From contig LADO01000043.1 of the NCBI GenBank assembly GCA_000961595.1, positions 1 to 40,501 on the forward strand: DNA of 40,501 bases, read 5' to 3'. This DNA is from Peptococcaceae bacterium BRH_c4b (GTDB taxonomy: Bacteria > Bacillota > Desulfotomaculia > Desulfotomaculales > Desulfocucumaceae). Of the stretch, positions 8,199-15,215 are shown in pieces (the first letter of the stretch is position 1; the number at the start of each line of letters is the position of its first letter). A model generated the notes under the pieces. It was not told the DNA's origin. It ran no database searches and saw only the letters and a list, made by a program, of their open reading frames with translations. The position numbers and the translations under genes were made by a program.

Positions 8199-9164
8199 CT
8201 AGATCTCAGCCACAATCCTCCCTGTCTCGGACAAATCATAATCCCCCAGTCCCCGGAGTTCAGCTTTAAAATCATCAGACTGCAGTATTTCAATGACAGC
8301 CCGGAATTCCGGCCTGTCCAGATCTTCCTGTTTTATGACAAGTTCATATCGTTCTTTCTGCAAAGGAATAAACTCAATACCCCGGACCTGCATGGGGGCC
8401 TTTTCACTGCCCAGCCCCACATCGGCCTCCCCCCTGGCCACGGCGCTGGCAACGCCCAAATGAGAATATTCCTCCGTCTCATAGCCGTTAATTAATCTTC
8501 TGTCTATTCCCTGCAGGCGCAGGTGCTCATCAAGCAGAACCCGGGTGCCGCAGCCCTTTTCCCTGTTTATGAAACGCACGTCCGGCCGGATCAGATCACG
8601 CCAGACCTTTATATTTTTTGGATTGCCTCCCGCCACGTAGAAACCCTGCATCCGGCAGGCCAGGTGGATAATGACCGTGGGTATGCCGGGCAGCATGTGG
8701 CGTACGTAGGGTATATTGTATTTTCCCGCATCCCCGTCCCAGAGGTGGATTGCCGCCAGTTGGGCCTTGCCCTGGTACAGGGCCTGCAGCCCGGCGAAAC
8801 TGCCCACATGATGACGGAAGGCGTGGGTTCCCCGGGGATGGCGATCCAGGTGGCGGGTAAGTATGTCCAGCAAAACATCCTGCCCGCAGATTATCAGTTC
8901 CCCAGTATGGCGCAGGGTCTCCCCTGCCGGCGACGGTTTACCTTGCAGAGACAGATTCCTGCACGATCCGGCTTCCTCGATTGGAATTTCATATTTTTTG
9001 CCCTGTTTTTTATAGGCCTCCACATCTCCAAAATCAATGCGAATTTTTCTGCCCACCCGGTAAGCGGTAAGTTCCCCCCGCTTGATTAATTCGTAAACAG
9101 TATTTTTGGCGATTTTTAAAATGCCTGCCACTTCTTCAGGGGTCAGGGAAATATCTTCTTTCAC
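8199..9164 (-). CDS. HTH regulator with molybdate-binding-like (COG1910) domain
   Basis: The best start is the GTG at 9164, with GGAGGG six bases upstream, giving 321 residues. An ATG at 9203 lacks such a site. Residues 3-55 are an excisionase/MerR-like winged HTH (SLTPEEVAGILKIAKNTVYE, followed by YRVGRKIRID). The remainder is a periplasmic-binding-protein-like domain of the family fused to HTHs near molybdate genes, with HVGSFAGLQALYQGKAQLAA, REKGCGTRVLLDE and ARGEADVGLG. It likely senses molybdate, tungstate or the cofactor in the cytoplasm and controls the divergent modABC (inferred). A GTTAY pentamer array lies in the shared promoter region and could be its operator. Confidence 0.85.
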   Translation of the reverse strand: MKEDISLTPEEVAGILKIAKNTVYELIKRGELTAYRVGRKIRIDFGDVEAYKKQGKKYEIPIEEAGSCRNLSLQGKPSPAGETLRHTGELIICGQDVLLDILTRHLDRHPRGTHAFRHHVGSFAGLQALYQGKAQLAAIHLWDGDAGKYNIPYVRHMLPGIPTVIIHLACRMQGFYVAGGNPKNIKVWRDLIRPDVRFINREKGCGTRVLLDEHLRLQGIDRRLINGYETEEYSHLGVASAVARGEADVGLGSEKAPMQVRGIEFIPLQKERYELVIKQEDLDRPEFRAVIEILQSDDFKAELRGLGDYDLSETGRIVAEI

Positions 9165-9223
9165 AAAATTCCCTCCGAAATATATTGACATTAATTTTAA
9201 CATAATTTAATATAATTAGCATA

Positions 9224-9263
9224 GTTACGTTATGTTATGTTATGTCATGTTACGTTACGTTAC
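9224..9263. repeat. Tandem GTTAY pentamer array (candidate operator)
   Basis: Eight consecutive 5-bp units read GTTAC, GTTAT, GTTAT, GTTAT, GTCAT, GTTAC, GTTAC, GTTAC. The array lies between the regulator and the mod operon. Its GTTAT core recalls ModE half-sites, but the head-to-tail layout differs from the classical inverted ModE box. Confidence 0.6.
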
Positions 9264-9274
9264 AACACGTTTCA

Positions 9275-9363
9275 TTGTGCGGTCTCTCAATGAAGAGAGC
9301 CTGGACCACAATTAAATAAACCGGTCAACGATGCCCTGACTTCAAATACGTAAGTCCGGGCAT
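9275..9363 (+). promoter_or_regulatory. Structured leader of the mod operon (two hairpins)
   Basis: TTGTG-GGTC (9275-9284) pairs with GGACCACAA (9303-9311). A second stem pairs ATGCCC-GACTT (9331-9342) with AAGTC-GGGCAT (9352-9363) around one mismatch. It does not match the Moco riboswitch pattern seen twice elsewhere in this window. Confidence 0.4.
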
Positions 9364-9391
9364 TTATAGTATAAGCTGCAGCAGAGGAGGT

Positions 9392-9559
9392 GTGAACATT
9401 TTTACCTTGATCAGCGGCGCTTTGATAAACATTATTGCACTTGTCATAGTGTCCTTCATATTGTATTTCTTACTGGGAAAGCTGCCTTCCCAAAAAGGCA
9501 GCAGCAGTGACCCGCAATCAGAAAGAATTAATTCTGATTTTGAAAAAGCTTTGTTATGA
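9392..9559 (+). CDS. Small single-pass membrane protein upstream of modA
   Basis: A GTG start at 9392 follows an AGAGGAGG purine run at very short spacing and opens 55 codons. Residues 5-29 are strongly hydrophobic (ISGALINIIALVIVSFILYF), and the tail of about 25 residues is polar and rich in S, Q and E. It lies 33 bases before modA on the same strand, so it is likely the first gene of the mod operon. I do not recognise the family. Possible roles are an accessory to ModB or a leader peptide. Both are guesses. Confidence 0.5.
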   Translation: MNIFTLISGALINIIALVIVSFILYFLLGKLPSQKGSSSDPQSERINSDFEKALL

Positions 9560-9592
9560 ACTAATTTTCTGGTTTATCAGGAGGTTAAAGTT

Positions 9593-10369
9593 ATGAAAAA
9601 AATTTTTACCATTGCAGGAATAATGCTATTTATTATTACCATCATGGCCGGATGCGGAAGCAGCGAAACAAAAACGGAGCCGGTCAAACTGACCATCTCC
9701 ACAGCGGCAAGTCTCCAGGACGCGGCTGTGGAGCTAAAGGACATATACCGGAAACAACAACCAGGAGTAGAAATAACCTATAATTTCAACGCTTCCGGCC
9801 CTCTGCAAAAGCAGATTGAAGAAGGAGCGCCCGTGGATTTATTCATTTCCGCCGGTAAAAAACAAATGGACGCCCTGGCGGACAAAGGGCTGATTATAGA
9901 TACATCCCGGGTAAATCTACTGAGCAACGAACTGGTGCTGATAGCCGGCCAGGACAGCAAGCTTACAGGGTTTGACGGGTTAACCGGCGCTGACATAAAA
10001 AAAATAGGCATCGGCACTCCCGAGACTGTCCCTGCGGGAAGCTATGCCAAAGAAGCCCTGACCACCCTAAAGCTCTGGGACAAAATACAAACCAAGCTGG
10101 TTCAGGCCAAGGACGTACGTCAGGTGCTTACATACGTTGAAACAGGCAATGTTGACGCCGGGCTGGTGTACAAGTCCGATGCCATGGCCGGAAAAAATAT
10201 CAAAACAGTCGCCGCCGCCCCTGCAGATGCGCACAAACCCATAGTATACCCTATGGCCATCATTAAAAACACCAAGCACCAGAAGGAAACCGAAGCCTTT
10301 GCCTACTTCCTGCAAAGCTCTGAGGCGGCAGGAGTATACGAAAAATACGGCTTCATTGCCAAGAAATAG
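9593..10369 (+). CDS. modA: Molybdate/tungstate ABC transporter substrate-binding lipoprotein
   Basis: ModA captures molybdate or tungstate outside the membrane and delivers it to ModB. The 258-residue protein has a lipoprotein signal ending in MAGC (C21). The mature ModA fold follows, with TISTAASLQDA, NFNASGPLQKQIEEGAPVDLFISA and VETGNVDAGLVYKSDA. These are the regions that line the oxyanion pocket in ModA proteins. The ribosome site AGGAGG is 8 bases before the ATG. It is followed by modB and modC with short spacers, forming one operon. Molybdate versus tungstate preference cannot be decided from sequence. Confidence 0.95.
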   Translation: MKKIFTIAGIMLFIITIMAGCGSSETKTEPVKLTISTAASLQDAAVELKDIYRKQQPGVEITYNFNASGPLQKQIEEGAPVDLFISAGKKQMDALADKGLIIDTSRVNLLSNELVLIAGQDSKLTGFDGLTGADIKKIGIGTPETVPAGSYAKEALTTLKLWDKIQTKLVQAKDVRQVLTYVETGNVDAGLVYKSDAMAGKNIKTVAAAPADAHKPIVYPMAIIKNTKHQKETEAFAYFLQSSEAAGVYEKYGFIAKK

Positions 10370-10384
10370 TTCTAAAAAATAACC

Positions 10385-11056
10385 ATGTATTTTCATATCA
10401 ACGACTGGTTTCCGGTGCTGCTCTCGCTTCGGGTGGCTTTGATTGCACTGATTGCCGTAGCTTGCCTGGGCCTGCCGGTGGCCAGGCTCCTGGCCCGCCG
10501 GGAATTCCACGGCAAGGATGTGCTGGAGGCTGCCATAACCCTGCCTCTGGTACTGCCACCCTCGGTAATCGGCTACGGGCTGCTGGTGCTTATCGGCAAA
10601 AACGGACTGCTGGGCGAAGCCCTGGCGGATATAGGGACATCTATAATTTTTACCTGGTGGTCGGCAGTGCTGGCCTCCACAGTGGTGGCTTTTCCACTGA
10701 TGTACCAGAGCGCCAAGGCGGCTTTTAAAAGCGTGGACATAAATTATGAGAAGGCTGCCAGGACCCTGGGCGCCGGTGAAATCAGAATCTTCTTCACCAT
10801 CACCCTGCCCCTGGCCTGGCCGGGTATCATTGCCGGGCTGGTGCTTTCCTTTGCCAGGGCGCTGGGTGAATTTGGGGCAACTTTAATGGTGGCGGGGAAT
10901 ATACCCGGACAGACCCAGACCATTCCCCTGGCCATTTATTTCGCGGTGGACGCCGGCGACAATGTTACGGCCAGAACTCTGGTGGCAATTATCACGGTGT
11001 TCAGCTTCCTGGTTATTTTCTGGGTCAACAGGTGGGCCAAACGCCAAAACTATTAA
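10385..11056 (+). CDS. modB: Molybdate/tungstate ABC transporter permease
   Basis: ModB is the membrane subunit of the transporter. The 223-residue protein has about five hydrophobic helices. It carries the EAA-loop motif that docks on the ATPase, EKAARTLGAGEIRIFFTITL, followed by PLAWPGIIAG. The segment FARALGEFGATLMVAGNIPG is typical of ModB and CysT-type permeases. The gene starts 15 bases after modA and ends 15 bases before modC. The ribosome site before 10385 is weak, suggesting coupling to modA translation. Confidence 0.95.
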   Translation: MYFHINDWFPVLLSLRVALIALIAVACLGLPVARLLARREFHGKDVLEAAITLPLVLPPSVIGYGLLVLIGKNGLLGEALADIGTSIIFTWWSAVLASTVVAFPLMYQSAKAAFKSVDINYEKAARTLGAGEIRIFFTITLPLAWPGIIAGLVLSFARALGEFGATLMVAGNIPGQTQTIPLAIYFAVDAGDNVTARTLVAIITVFSFLVIFWVNRWAKRQNY

Positions 11057-11071
11057 ACAGCCGGTGATTTT

Positions 11072-11743
11072 ATGTTAGAAGCAAAGTTTACCAAAAAATT
11101 ATGGCACTTTACCCTGGACATACAGATTGACCTCGACACCGATATACTGGTGCTCTGGGGCCCCTCCGGGGCCGGCAAGACCACTATTCTGCACTGCCTG
11201 GCCGGCCTGTCAAATCCCACCGGGGGATTAATCAAACTGGGCGACACCGTTCTCTACTCCTCGGAGGATAGGATTAACGTAAACACGAGGTTCAGAAACG
11301 TGGGCTACCTGTTTCAGGACTATGCCCTCTTTCCCCACCTCACCGTACGAAAAAACGTGATGTACGGCCTAAAATGCAAAAAGAACAGCAACGGTAGCCT
11401 TACCGCAAAGAACCCCCTGGAATTGCTGGACTCCTTCGGGGTGGGACATCTGGTGGACAGGTATCCCCGCCAGCTCTCCGGCGGGGAGAAGCAGCGGGTG
11501 GCCCTGGTTAGAGCGCTGGCCGTGCAGCCTAAATTGCTGTTACTGGATGAACCCTTCAGCGCCCTGGACAAAAACATAAAGGATACCCTGAGACAAGAAA
11601 TAAAAAAGCTGCACCACCAGTGGCGGATACCGTTTGTGCTGGTCACCCACGACAAAGAGGACGCAGAATTTCTCGGCGACAAAATAATATCCCTGGAAAA
11701 AGGTCGCTCCAGAGATGTGACCATGCAGACCATATCCTGTTGA
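11072..11743 (+). CDS. modC: Molybdate/tungstate ABC transporter ATP-binding protein, short form
   Basis: ModC powers uptake by ATP hydrolysis on the cytoplasmic face. It has Walker A GPSGAGKTT (about 30-38), the Q-loop in LFQDYALFPHLTV, the signature LSGGEKQRVALVRAL, Walker B LLLLDEPFSALD and the H-loop VTHD. At 223 residues it ends soon after the nucleotide-binding domain and lacks the C-terminal TOBE/Mop domain of about 120 residues found in E. coli ModC. Feedback inhibition by molybdate through that domain is therefore not expected. A strong hairpin follows at 11764. Confidence 0.93.
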   Translation: MLEAKFTKKLWHFTLDIQIDLDTDILVLWGPSGAGKTTILHCLAGLSNPTGGLIKLGDTVLYSSEDRINVNTRFRNVGYLFQDYALFPHLTVRKNVMYGLKCKKNSNGSLTAKNPLELLDSFGVGHLVDRYPRQLSGGEKQRVALVRALAVQPKLLLLDEPFSALDKNIKDTLRQEIKKLHHQWRIPFVLVTHDKEDAEFLGDKIISLEKGRSRDVTMQTISC

Positions 11744-11763
11744 CATATTTATCCTACTGGATG

Positions 11764-11813
11764 TAATAGGAGGATGCTTCTCCAGCCTAGCCAGACGAAG
11801 CATCCTCCTATTA
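11764..11813. terminator. Bidirectional terminator between modC and the tusA gene
   Basis: TAATAGGAGGATGCTTC (11764-11780) pairs perfectly with GAAGCATCCTCCTATTA (11797-11813). AT-rich sequence flanks both sides. It separates two convergent operons. Confidence 0.75.
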
Positions 11814-11829
11814 TTTATATCGCCAGGAA

Positions 11830-12042
11830 TTATTTTCTCAGAGTGAGGACAAATTCATTGCCCTCCGCCGCAACCTCAACTCTCCATCCCTTATTCTCGG
11901 CCAGGCGGGTAACATTTTCCCTGGCCGCATTATTATCCACAACCACCCTGACAATACCGCTCTGCATACTATCTATTGCCTTTTTAGTCAACAGAACCGG
12001 CTCCGGGCAAAGCAGCCCCCGGGCATCAACCGTTTTGTCCAA
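11830..12042 (-). CDS. TusA/SirA-family sulfur carrier
   Basis: A 70-residue TusA-like protein with the hallmark CPEP motif (LCPEPVLLTKKAI), whose cysteine can carry persulfide (or selenium) sulfur. The start is TTG at 12042, set by GGGAGGTG six bases upstream. The ORF overlaps the end of the transporter gene by 17 bases, indicating translational coupling. YedE-TusA (YedF-like) pairs are widespread in selenium-using and sulfur-trafficking bacteria. The likely role is passing S or Se from the transporter to cytoplasmic enzymes (inferred). Confidence 0.88.
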   Translation of the reverse strand: MDKTVDARGLLCPEPVLLTKKAIDSMQSGIVRVVVDNNAARENVTRLAENKGWRVEVAAEGNEFVLTLRK

Positions 12043-13114
12043 GGTTTACACCTCCCGAAGCGGTGCTTGTTCGGTAAGCACCCACAAATCCAACTATAAG
12101 TACCAATACAATACCAATGATGGTAGCCGCCTGACCCGCCACAGAAACCCCCTTGGGACTGGCAGCCAAACCGAAATTATGGGCAAAGGCTGCACCGGCT
12201 ATAAAGCCAATAATTGTAATGGCGCAATCCGTGTTCCCCTCACTGGCGGCTATAATTTGCCTTAAGGGACACCCCCCCAGCATGGTTGCCGCCGTGCCTG
12301 CCAGCGCCATGCCGAGAAAATTCCAGACACCGTCTGTGTGAGCAATAGGCTGACCGGCAAAACCAAGTTTAAAAGCTCCCACGGCCAGATTTCCCGCCAA
12401 CGCGAATATTAAAAGAGCAAAGAAGCCTAGCAAAAGATGCGTATCCTTAAATAGAATAAAATCCCTTATGCCACCAATCATGCAAAAACGGGAGCGCTGG
12501 GCTAAAACTCCCACAACAAGTCCCGCTACTAACGAAATAATAACCGGGGCGTGCATGGAACCGGGTCCTGCTTTACTGGTAAAAAAGACGGCGGCACCCG
12601 AAAGAATGATAAACGAGAATATAATTGCTGTTAAAGGAAATATGTACCCGTTTACAACACTCTGGCTGGTTGCCCGCCCCAGGGAAAAACCCCTGTTTAA
12701 GAGCTGGATACCGATAAAAACGCCTGCGATTAAACCCAGTATTCCAACCCCTGCATTCAGGTCCCCGCCAGCCAGACGTAGCACCGCCCGGACAGGACAG
12801 CCCAGGAATACAAGCATGCCGATCATACCTGTGAACGCCAGGAAAAACCTTGTCAGCGGGCTTGATCCGCCCACGGACTTATGTTCCCTGGTCACCAGCG
12901 CCGCTACAAATGCGCCCGCGATAAGGCCGAATATCTCCGGACGCATGTATTGCACCACATCAGCCCTGTGGTAGCCCAGCCCTCCTGCTATGTCCCTTAA
13001 AAAACAGGCTATGCAATAGCCCATATTGGCCGGGTTTCCCACTTTGACAAGATATACGGACAGTAGCCCCAAAACACCTCCCGTTGCTATGACCATGATC
13101 TTTTTTTTATTCAT
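12026..13114 (-). CDS. yedE: YeeE/YedE-family transporter, selenium-type
   Basis: A 362-residue integral membrane protein with about ten hydrophobic helices in two pseudo-repeats. The repeats carry the conserved cysteine/glycine motifs of the YeeE/YedE family: IACFLRDIAGGLG, FLGCPVRAVLRL, RSRFCMIGGIRD and MLGGCPLRQIIAASEGNTD. The family moves thiosulfate-like or selenium species. The longer YedE form tracks with selenium use, which fits the Sec formate dehydrogenase in this window. The ribosome site AAGGAGG is 8 bases before the ATG. Its start codon lies only 22 bases after the 3' end of an unusual tRNA gene on the same strand, with no terminator between them. Confidence 0.85.
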   Translation of the reverse strand: MNKKKIMVIATGGVLGLLSVYLVKVGNPANMGYCIACFLRDIAGGLGYHRADVVQYMRPEIFGLIAGAFVAALVTREHKSVGGSSPLTRFFLAFTGMIGMLVFLGCPVRAVLRLAGGDLNAGVGILGLIAGVFIGIQLLNRGFSLGRATSQSVVNGYIFPLTAIIFSFIILSGAAVFFTSKAGPGSMHAPVIISLVAGLVVGVLAQRSRFCMIGGIRDFILFKDTHLLLGFFALLIFALAGNLAVGAFKLGFAGQPIAHTDGVWNFLGMALAGTAATMLGGCPLRQIIAASEGNTDCAITIIGFIAGAAFAHNFGLAASPKGVSVAGQAATIIGIVLVLIVGFVGAYRTSTASGGVNLGQNG

Positions 13115-13136
13115 TTACCAGGCCTCCTTCTGAATA

Positions 13137-13232
13137 TGGAAGGGAGAAGTCGGAATCGAACCGGACCCCCACCGGTATTTACGGCAGGCCAACGGGTTTG
13201 CAGCCCGTGGGAGGACCATCCCCTTTCTCCCC
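13137..13232 (-). tRNA. Sec-like class II tRNA with GCA (Cys) anticodon and encoded CCA
   Basis: The 96-nt RNA on the minus strand folds as follows. The acceptor stem is 8 bp (GGGGAGAA with UUCUCCCU, first pair G-U), followed by U73 and an encoded CCA. The D-stem is GGGG/UCCC with loop AUGGUCC. The anticodon stem is ACGGG/CCCGU with loop CUGCAAA, so the anticodon is GCA (13199-13201). The variable arm is long, with a 7-bp stem (CCUGCCG with CCGGUGG). The T-arm has loop UUCGAUU and stem GU(C)CGG/CCGAC with one bulged C. Position 8 is not U. The long variable arm and 8-bp acceptor recall tRNA-Sec, while the GCA anticodon and U73 are cysteine identity elements. It matches the described class of minor Cys tRNAs with a modified 8/4 structure and one bulge. 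It heads the yedE-tusA unit. Confidence 0.88.
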
Positions 13233-13442
13233 TGAAATATAATACAACAGATAGATACACATATAAATATCTTATTGGTTCTATTTAATAATTTTATTTA
13301 TACTGCGTTCAGAATAAGAAAAGTTGATTATTGATACATGATTAACAAAGGCCCGGCGCATACAGCACCGGGCCTCCAGACCTCAATAATTCTGCTTCAT
13401 ACAAACCTCCACGGAGCATAATTCATTGTTGCATCAAATCGT
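13233..13442. other. Intergenic region upstream of the tRNA
   Basis: AT-rich sequence that should hold the tRNA promoter on the minus strand. A TATTAT-like -10 lies near 13240, but I cannot fix a -35. GCCCGGCGCATACAGCACCGGGC (13351-13373) is an inverted repeat downstream of the next minus-strand gene, possibly part of its terminator. Confidence 0.35.
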
Positions 13443-13889
13443 TCAATATTTAGCGCATTGGCACAAATAATTAAACGCTTTTTTCTTTTTGCCGATTTCA
13501 CTGGCTTTAGTCAGGAAGTCGTTAATATCAGAGAATAAACCATTAAAATTTTGCCAATAGGAAATTTTGGCGCATTTAATTATTTCTTTTGGGGGCATAT
13601 TAAGTTTCCCCCTGGAAATTTCCAATATATCGAAGGCCTCTTCCATGCTTTTTATGCTCATGCCGGAGTAACTCTGAAACATCCTGAAAAAAGCGAGAAA
13701 AACCAGCTGTTCCCTGCGGCTGATAGGCGGGTCAAGATCTGCCATATGCCAGAGAAACATTGGCAGGGCTTCCACTTCGCTGCATTCTTCCACCAATAAT
13801 TTTAGTGTTATTCTATTAATTATACTTTGCCTTAATCTCTCACCGGACGTGTCCAGGCTCCGCTCAAAAAGGTTGCAAAGTGTTTCCAT
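13443..13889 (-). CDS. Unknown protein under Moco riboswitch control
   Basis: The start is ATG 13889, with AAGGA eight bases upstream, giving 148 residues. An upstream in-frame ATG at 13958 lacks a ribosome site. The protein is mostly helical, with no signal peptide. It has a central SRREQLVFLAFFRMFQSYSG segment and a cysteine-containing tail ending YLCQCAKY. I do not recognise a family. Its leader carries a Moco riboswitch (14049-14144) and an intrinsic terminator (13992-14029). A role in molybdenum or tungsten cofactor metabolism or in a cofactor-dependent enzyme is therefore likely (inferred). A chaperone of the TorD type is one possibility, but no motif proves it. Confidence 0.7.
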   Translation of the reverse strand: METLCNLFERSLDTSGERLRQSIINRITLKLLVEECSEVEALPMFLWHMADLDPPISRREQLVFLAFFRMFQSYSGMSIKSMEEAFDILEISRGKLNMPPKEIIKCAKISYWQNFNGLFSDINDFLTKASEIGKKKKAFNYLCQCAKY

Positions 13890-13976
13890 ACCTGTGATCC
13901 TTTCCTTTAAGAAGGCATGACCGTACCCCAGTGAACCGCGGTTTGAAACCCACAACATCTTTCAGGACGGCGTACC

Positions 13977-14029
13977 GGAAAATAAAATAAACCGGGGCAA
14001 TTTTGCGAAAAAGACAAAATTAACCCCGG
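13977..14029 (-). terminator. Intrinsic terminator downstream of the first Moco riboswitch
   Basis: On the minus strand CCGGGG (plus 14024-14029) pairs with CCCCGG (13992-13997), and AATTTTG/CAAAATT forms the upper stem. TTTATTTTATTTT follows. It lies between the riboswitch and the coding region, which fits control by attenuation. Confidence 0.8.
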
Positions 14030-14048
14030 CTAAAGCCAAAGTCACATT

Positions 14049-14144
14049 ATCTCCTTTCCGCAACGGGAGGCATGCCGGTTTCCCAGTATACCCTATCGGC
14101 CCGTATGCCGGTACTGTTCAGCTTAGGCAAACGGGCTCGGAGAT
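14049..14144 (-). promoter_or_regulatory. Moco riboswitch 1 (Moco_RNA_motif)
   Basis: Read on the minus strand, the element opens with ATCTCCGAGCC and closes with GGAAAGGAGAT, so ATCTCC and GGAGAT form P1. P2 is GCCCGT/ACGGGC with an inner TGCC/GGCA. A GAAA-capped hairpin (CTGGGAAACCGG) comes next, followed by the conserved GCCTCCCG. The same skeleton, with compensatory changes in P1 and P2, is found at 26439-26534. The motif senses molybdenum cofactor. A GAAA-loop hairpin favours the Moco over the Tuco form. Confidence 0.82.
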
Positions 14145-14158
14145 TTTATTCAGTTACA

Positions 14159-14185
14159 GGCAAGTGGGGACGGTTCTTGCTTGCC
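14159..14185. repeat. Short relative of the dispersed GGGACGG repeat
   Basis: GGCAAG (14159-14164) and CTTGCC (14180-14185) bracket TGGGGACGGTTCTTG, the same core that starts the repeats at 1622 and 6395. Confidence 0.65.
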
Positions 14186-14338
14186 CCATAATTATATCTC
14201 CCTCTGTAATCACTATTCTATCATAAAATCCCGTTACTGATAACATGATTCACCGTATCGTATAACGGTAAATTATTTGATTTTTTCGAAACATTATCTA
14301 TACGCCCATTAAATATCTAAACAAAGCTGAAAACCGTC

Positions 14339-14367
14339 TTGACAATAAATAGATGCTATCATATTAT
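14339..14367 (+). promoter_or_regulatory. Sigma-A promoter for the DUF2087 gene
   Basis: TTGACA (14339-14344), a 17-base spacer, then TATTAT (14362-14367). The start codon is about 40 bases downstream and is preceded by AAGAGG. Confidence 0.75.
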
Positions 14368-14409
14368 ATCTATGCATAAAGTAGATAAACTTTAAGAGGT
14401 GTTTATGAA

Positions 14410-15174
14410 ATGACCGATATATCTGATCTGTTTTGGCAGGCATCGCTGCAGGACATCAAGCAGGGCTATATTTACCAGCAGCATAGCGACGAATTCATTT
14501 GCCTCATATGCGGAAAAAGCTTCTCTAACGGAATCATCTACCCTGGCGATGGCCAGTTGTATGAAGCCCAGAAATATATTAAAGTCCACATTGCACAGTG
14601 CCATCGCTCAGCCTTCCATTTTCTGCTCAACCTGGATAAAAAATTAACCGGATTAACGGATCACCAGAAATCTATTCTCGAACTTTTCTATGAAGGTAAT
14701 AGTGACAATGAAGTGGCTAAAGCACTTGGCACAGGCAGTACATCAACCATCCGCAATCATCGCTTCACCCTGAGGGAGAAACAAAAACAAGCTAAAGTAT
14801 TTTTAGCCATTATGGAACTACTGGGGGAACAGGTACCAAAAAAACATACCTTTATCGAAATCCCACGCAGCTCCCAGAAAGTAGATGATCGTTTTGCCAT
14901 TACTGAACAGGAAAGCGAAAAAATCTTAGCTGCCTATTTCAAGCAAGGACCGGACGGCCCCCTTGACACGTTCCCTCTTAAAGAGAAAAAAAGAGTGACC
15001 ATCTTAAGGCATCTCGTGAAGTATTTTGATGCAAACAAAAACTATACTGAAAAAGAAGTAAACGATGTTTTAAAGCAATTCTATAATGATTATGTAGTCC
15101 TGCGCCGTAATCTAATCGACTACGGCTTTATGGACCGGACTCAGGATGGCAGTTCGTACTGGATTAAACTTTAG
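14410..15174 (+). CDS. DUF2087-domain transcriptional regulator with zinc-finger-like N-terminus
   Basis: A 254-residue protein in three parts. Residues 31-65 hold C31-x2-C34 and H60-x4-H65, a C2H2-like metal site. Residues about 80-130 form a LuxR-like HTH (LTDHQKSILELFYEGNSDNE, then VAKALG and STIRNHRFTLREK). The C-terminus from about 185 is a DUF2087 domain (FPLKEKKRVTILRHLVKYFD, ending DYGFMDRTQDGSSYWI). DUF2087 proteins are regarded as regulators, but the signal is unknown. It has its own TTGACA/TATTAT promoter and is followed 41 bases later by a GIY-YIG gene, then a terminator, so the two form a unit. Confidence 0.82.
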   Translation: MTDISDLFWQASLQDIKQGYIYQQHSDEFICLICGKSFSNGIIYPGDGQLYEAQKYIKVHIAQCHRSAFHFLLNLDKKLTGLTDHQKSILELFYEGNSDNEVAKALGTGSTSTIRNHRFTLREKQKQAKVFLAIMELLGEQVPKKHTFIEIPRSSQKVDDRFAITEQESEKILAAYFKQGPDGPLDTFPLKEKKRVTILRHLVKYFDANKNYTEKEVNDVLKQFYNDYVVLRRNLIDYGFMDRTQDGSSYWIKL

Positions 15175-15215
15175 TTGGAAGCAGTACTTTACCAATAAAG
15201 AATAGGAGTTGAACA

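Noticed and set aside
9275-9363. A third Moco riboswitch in front of modABC
   Set aside because: The CTCCGAGC, GCCTCCCG and GAAAGGAG boxes present in the two accepted elements are absent here.
13137-13232. Ordinary tRNA-Sec (selC)
   Set aside because: The overall shape is Sec-like, but the anticodon loop is CUGCAAA (GCA), not UCA, and the discriminator is U rather than G.
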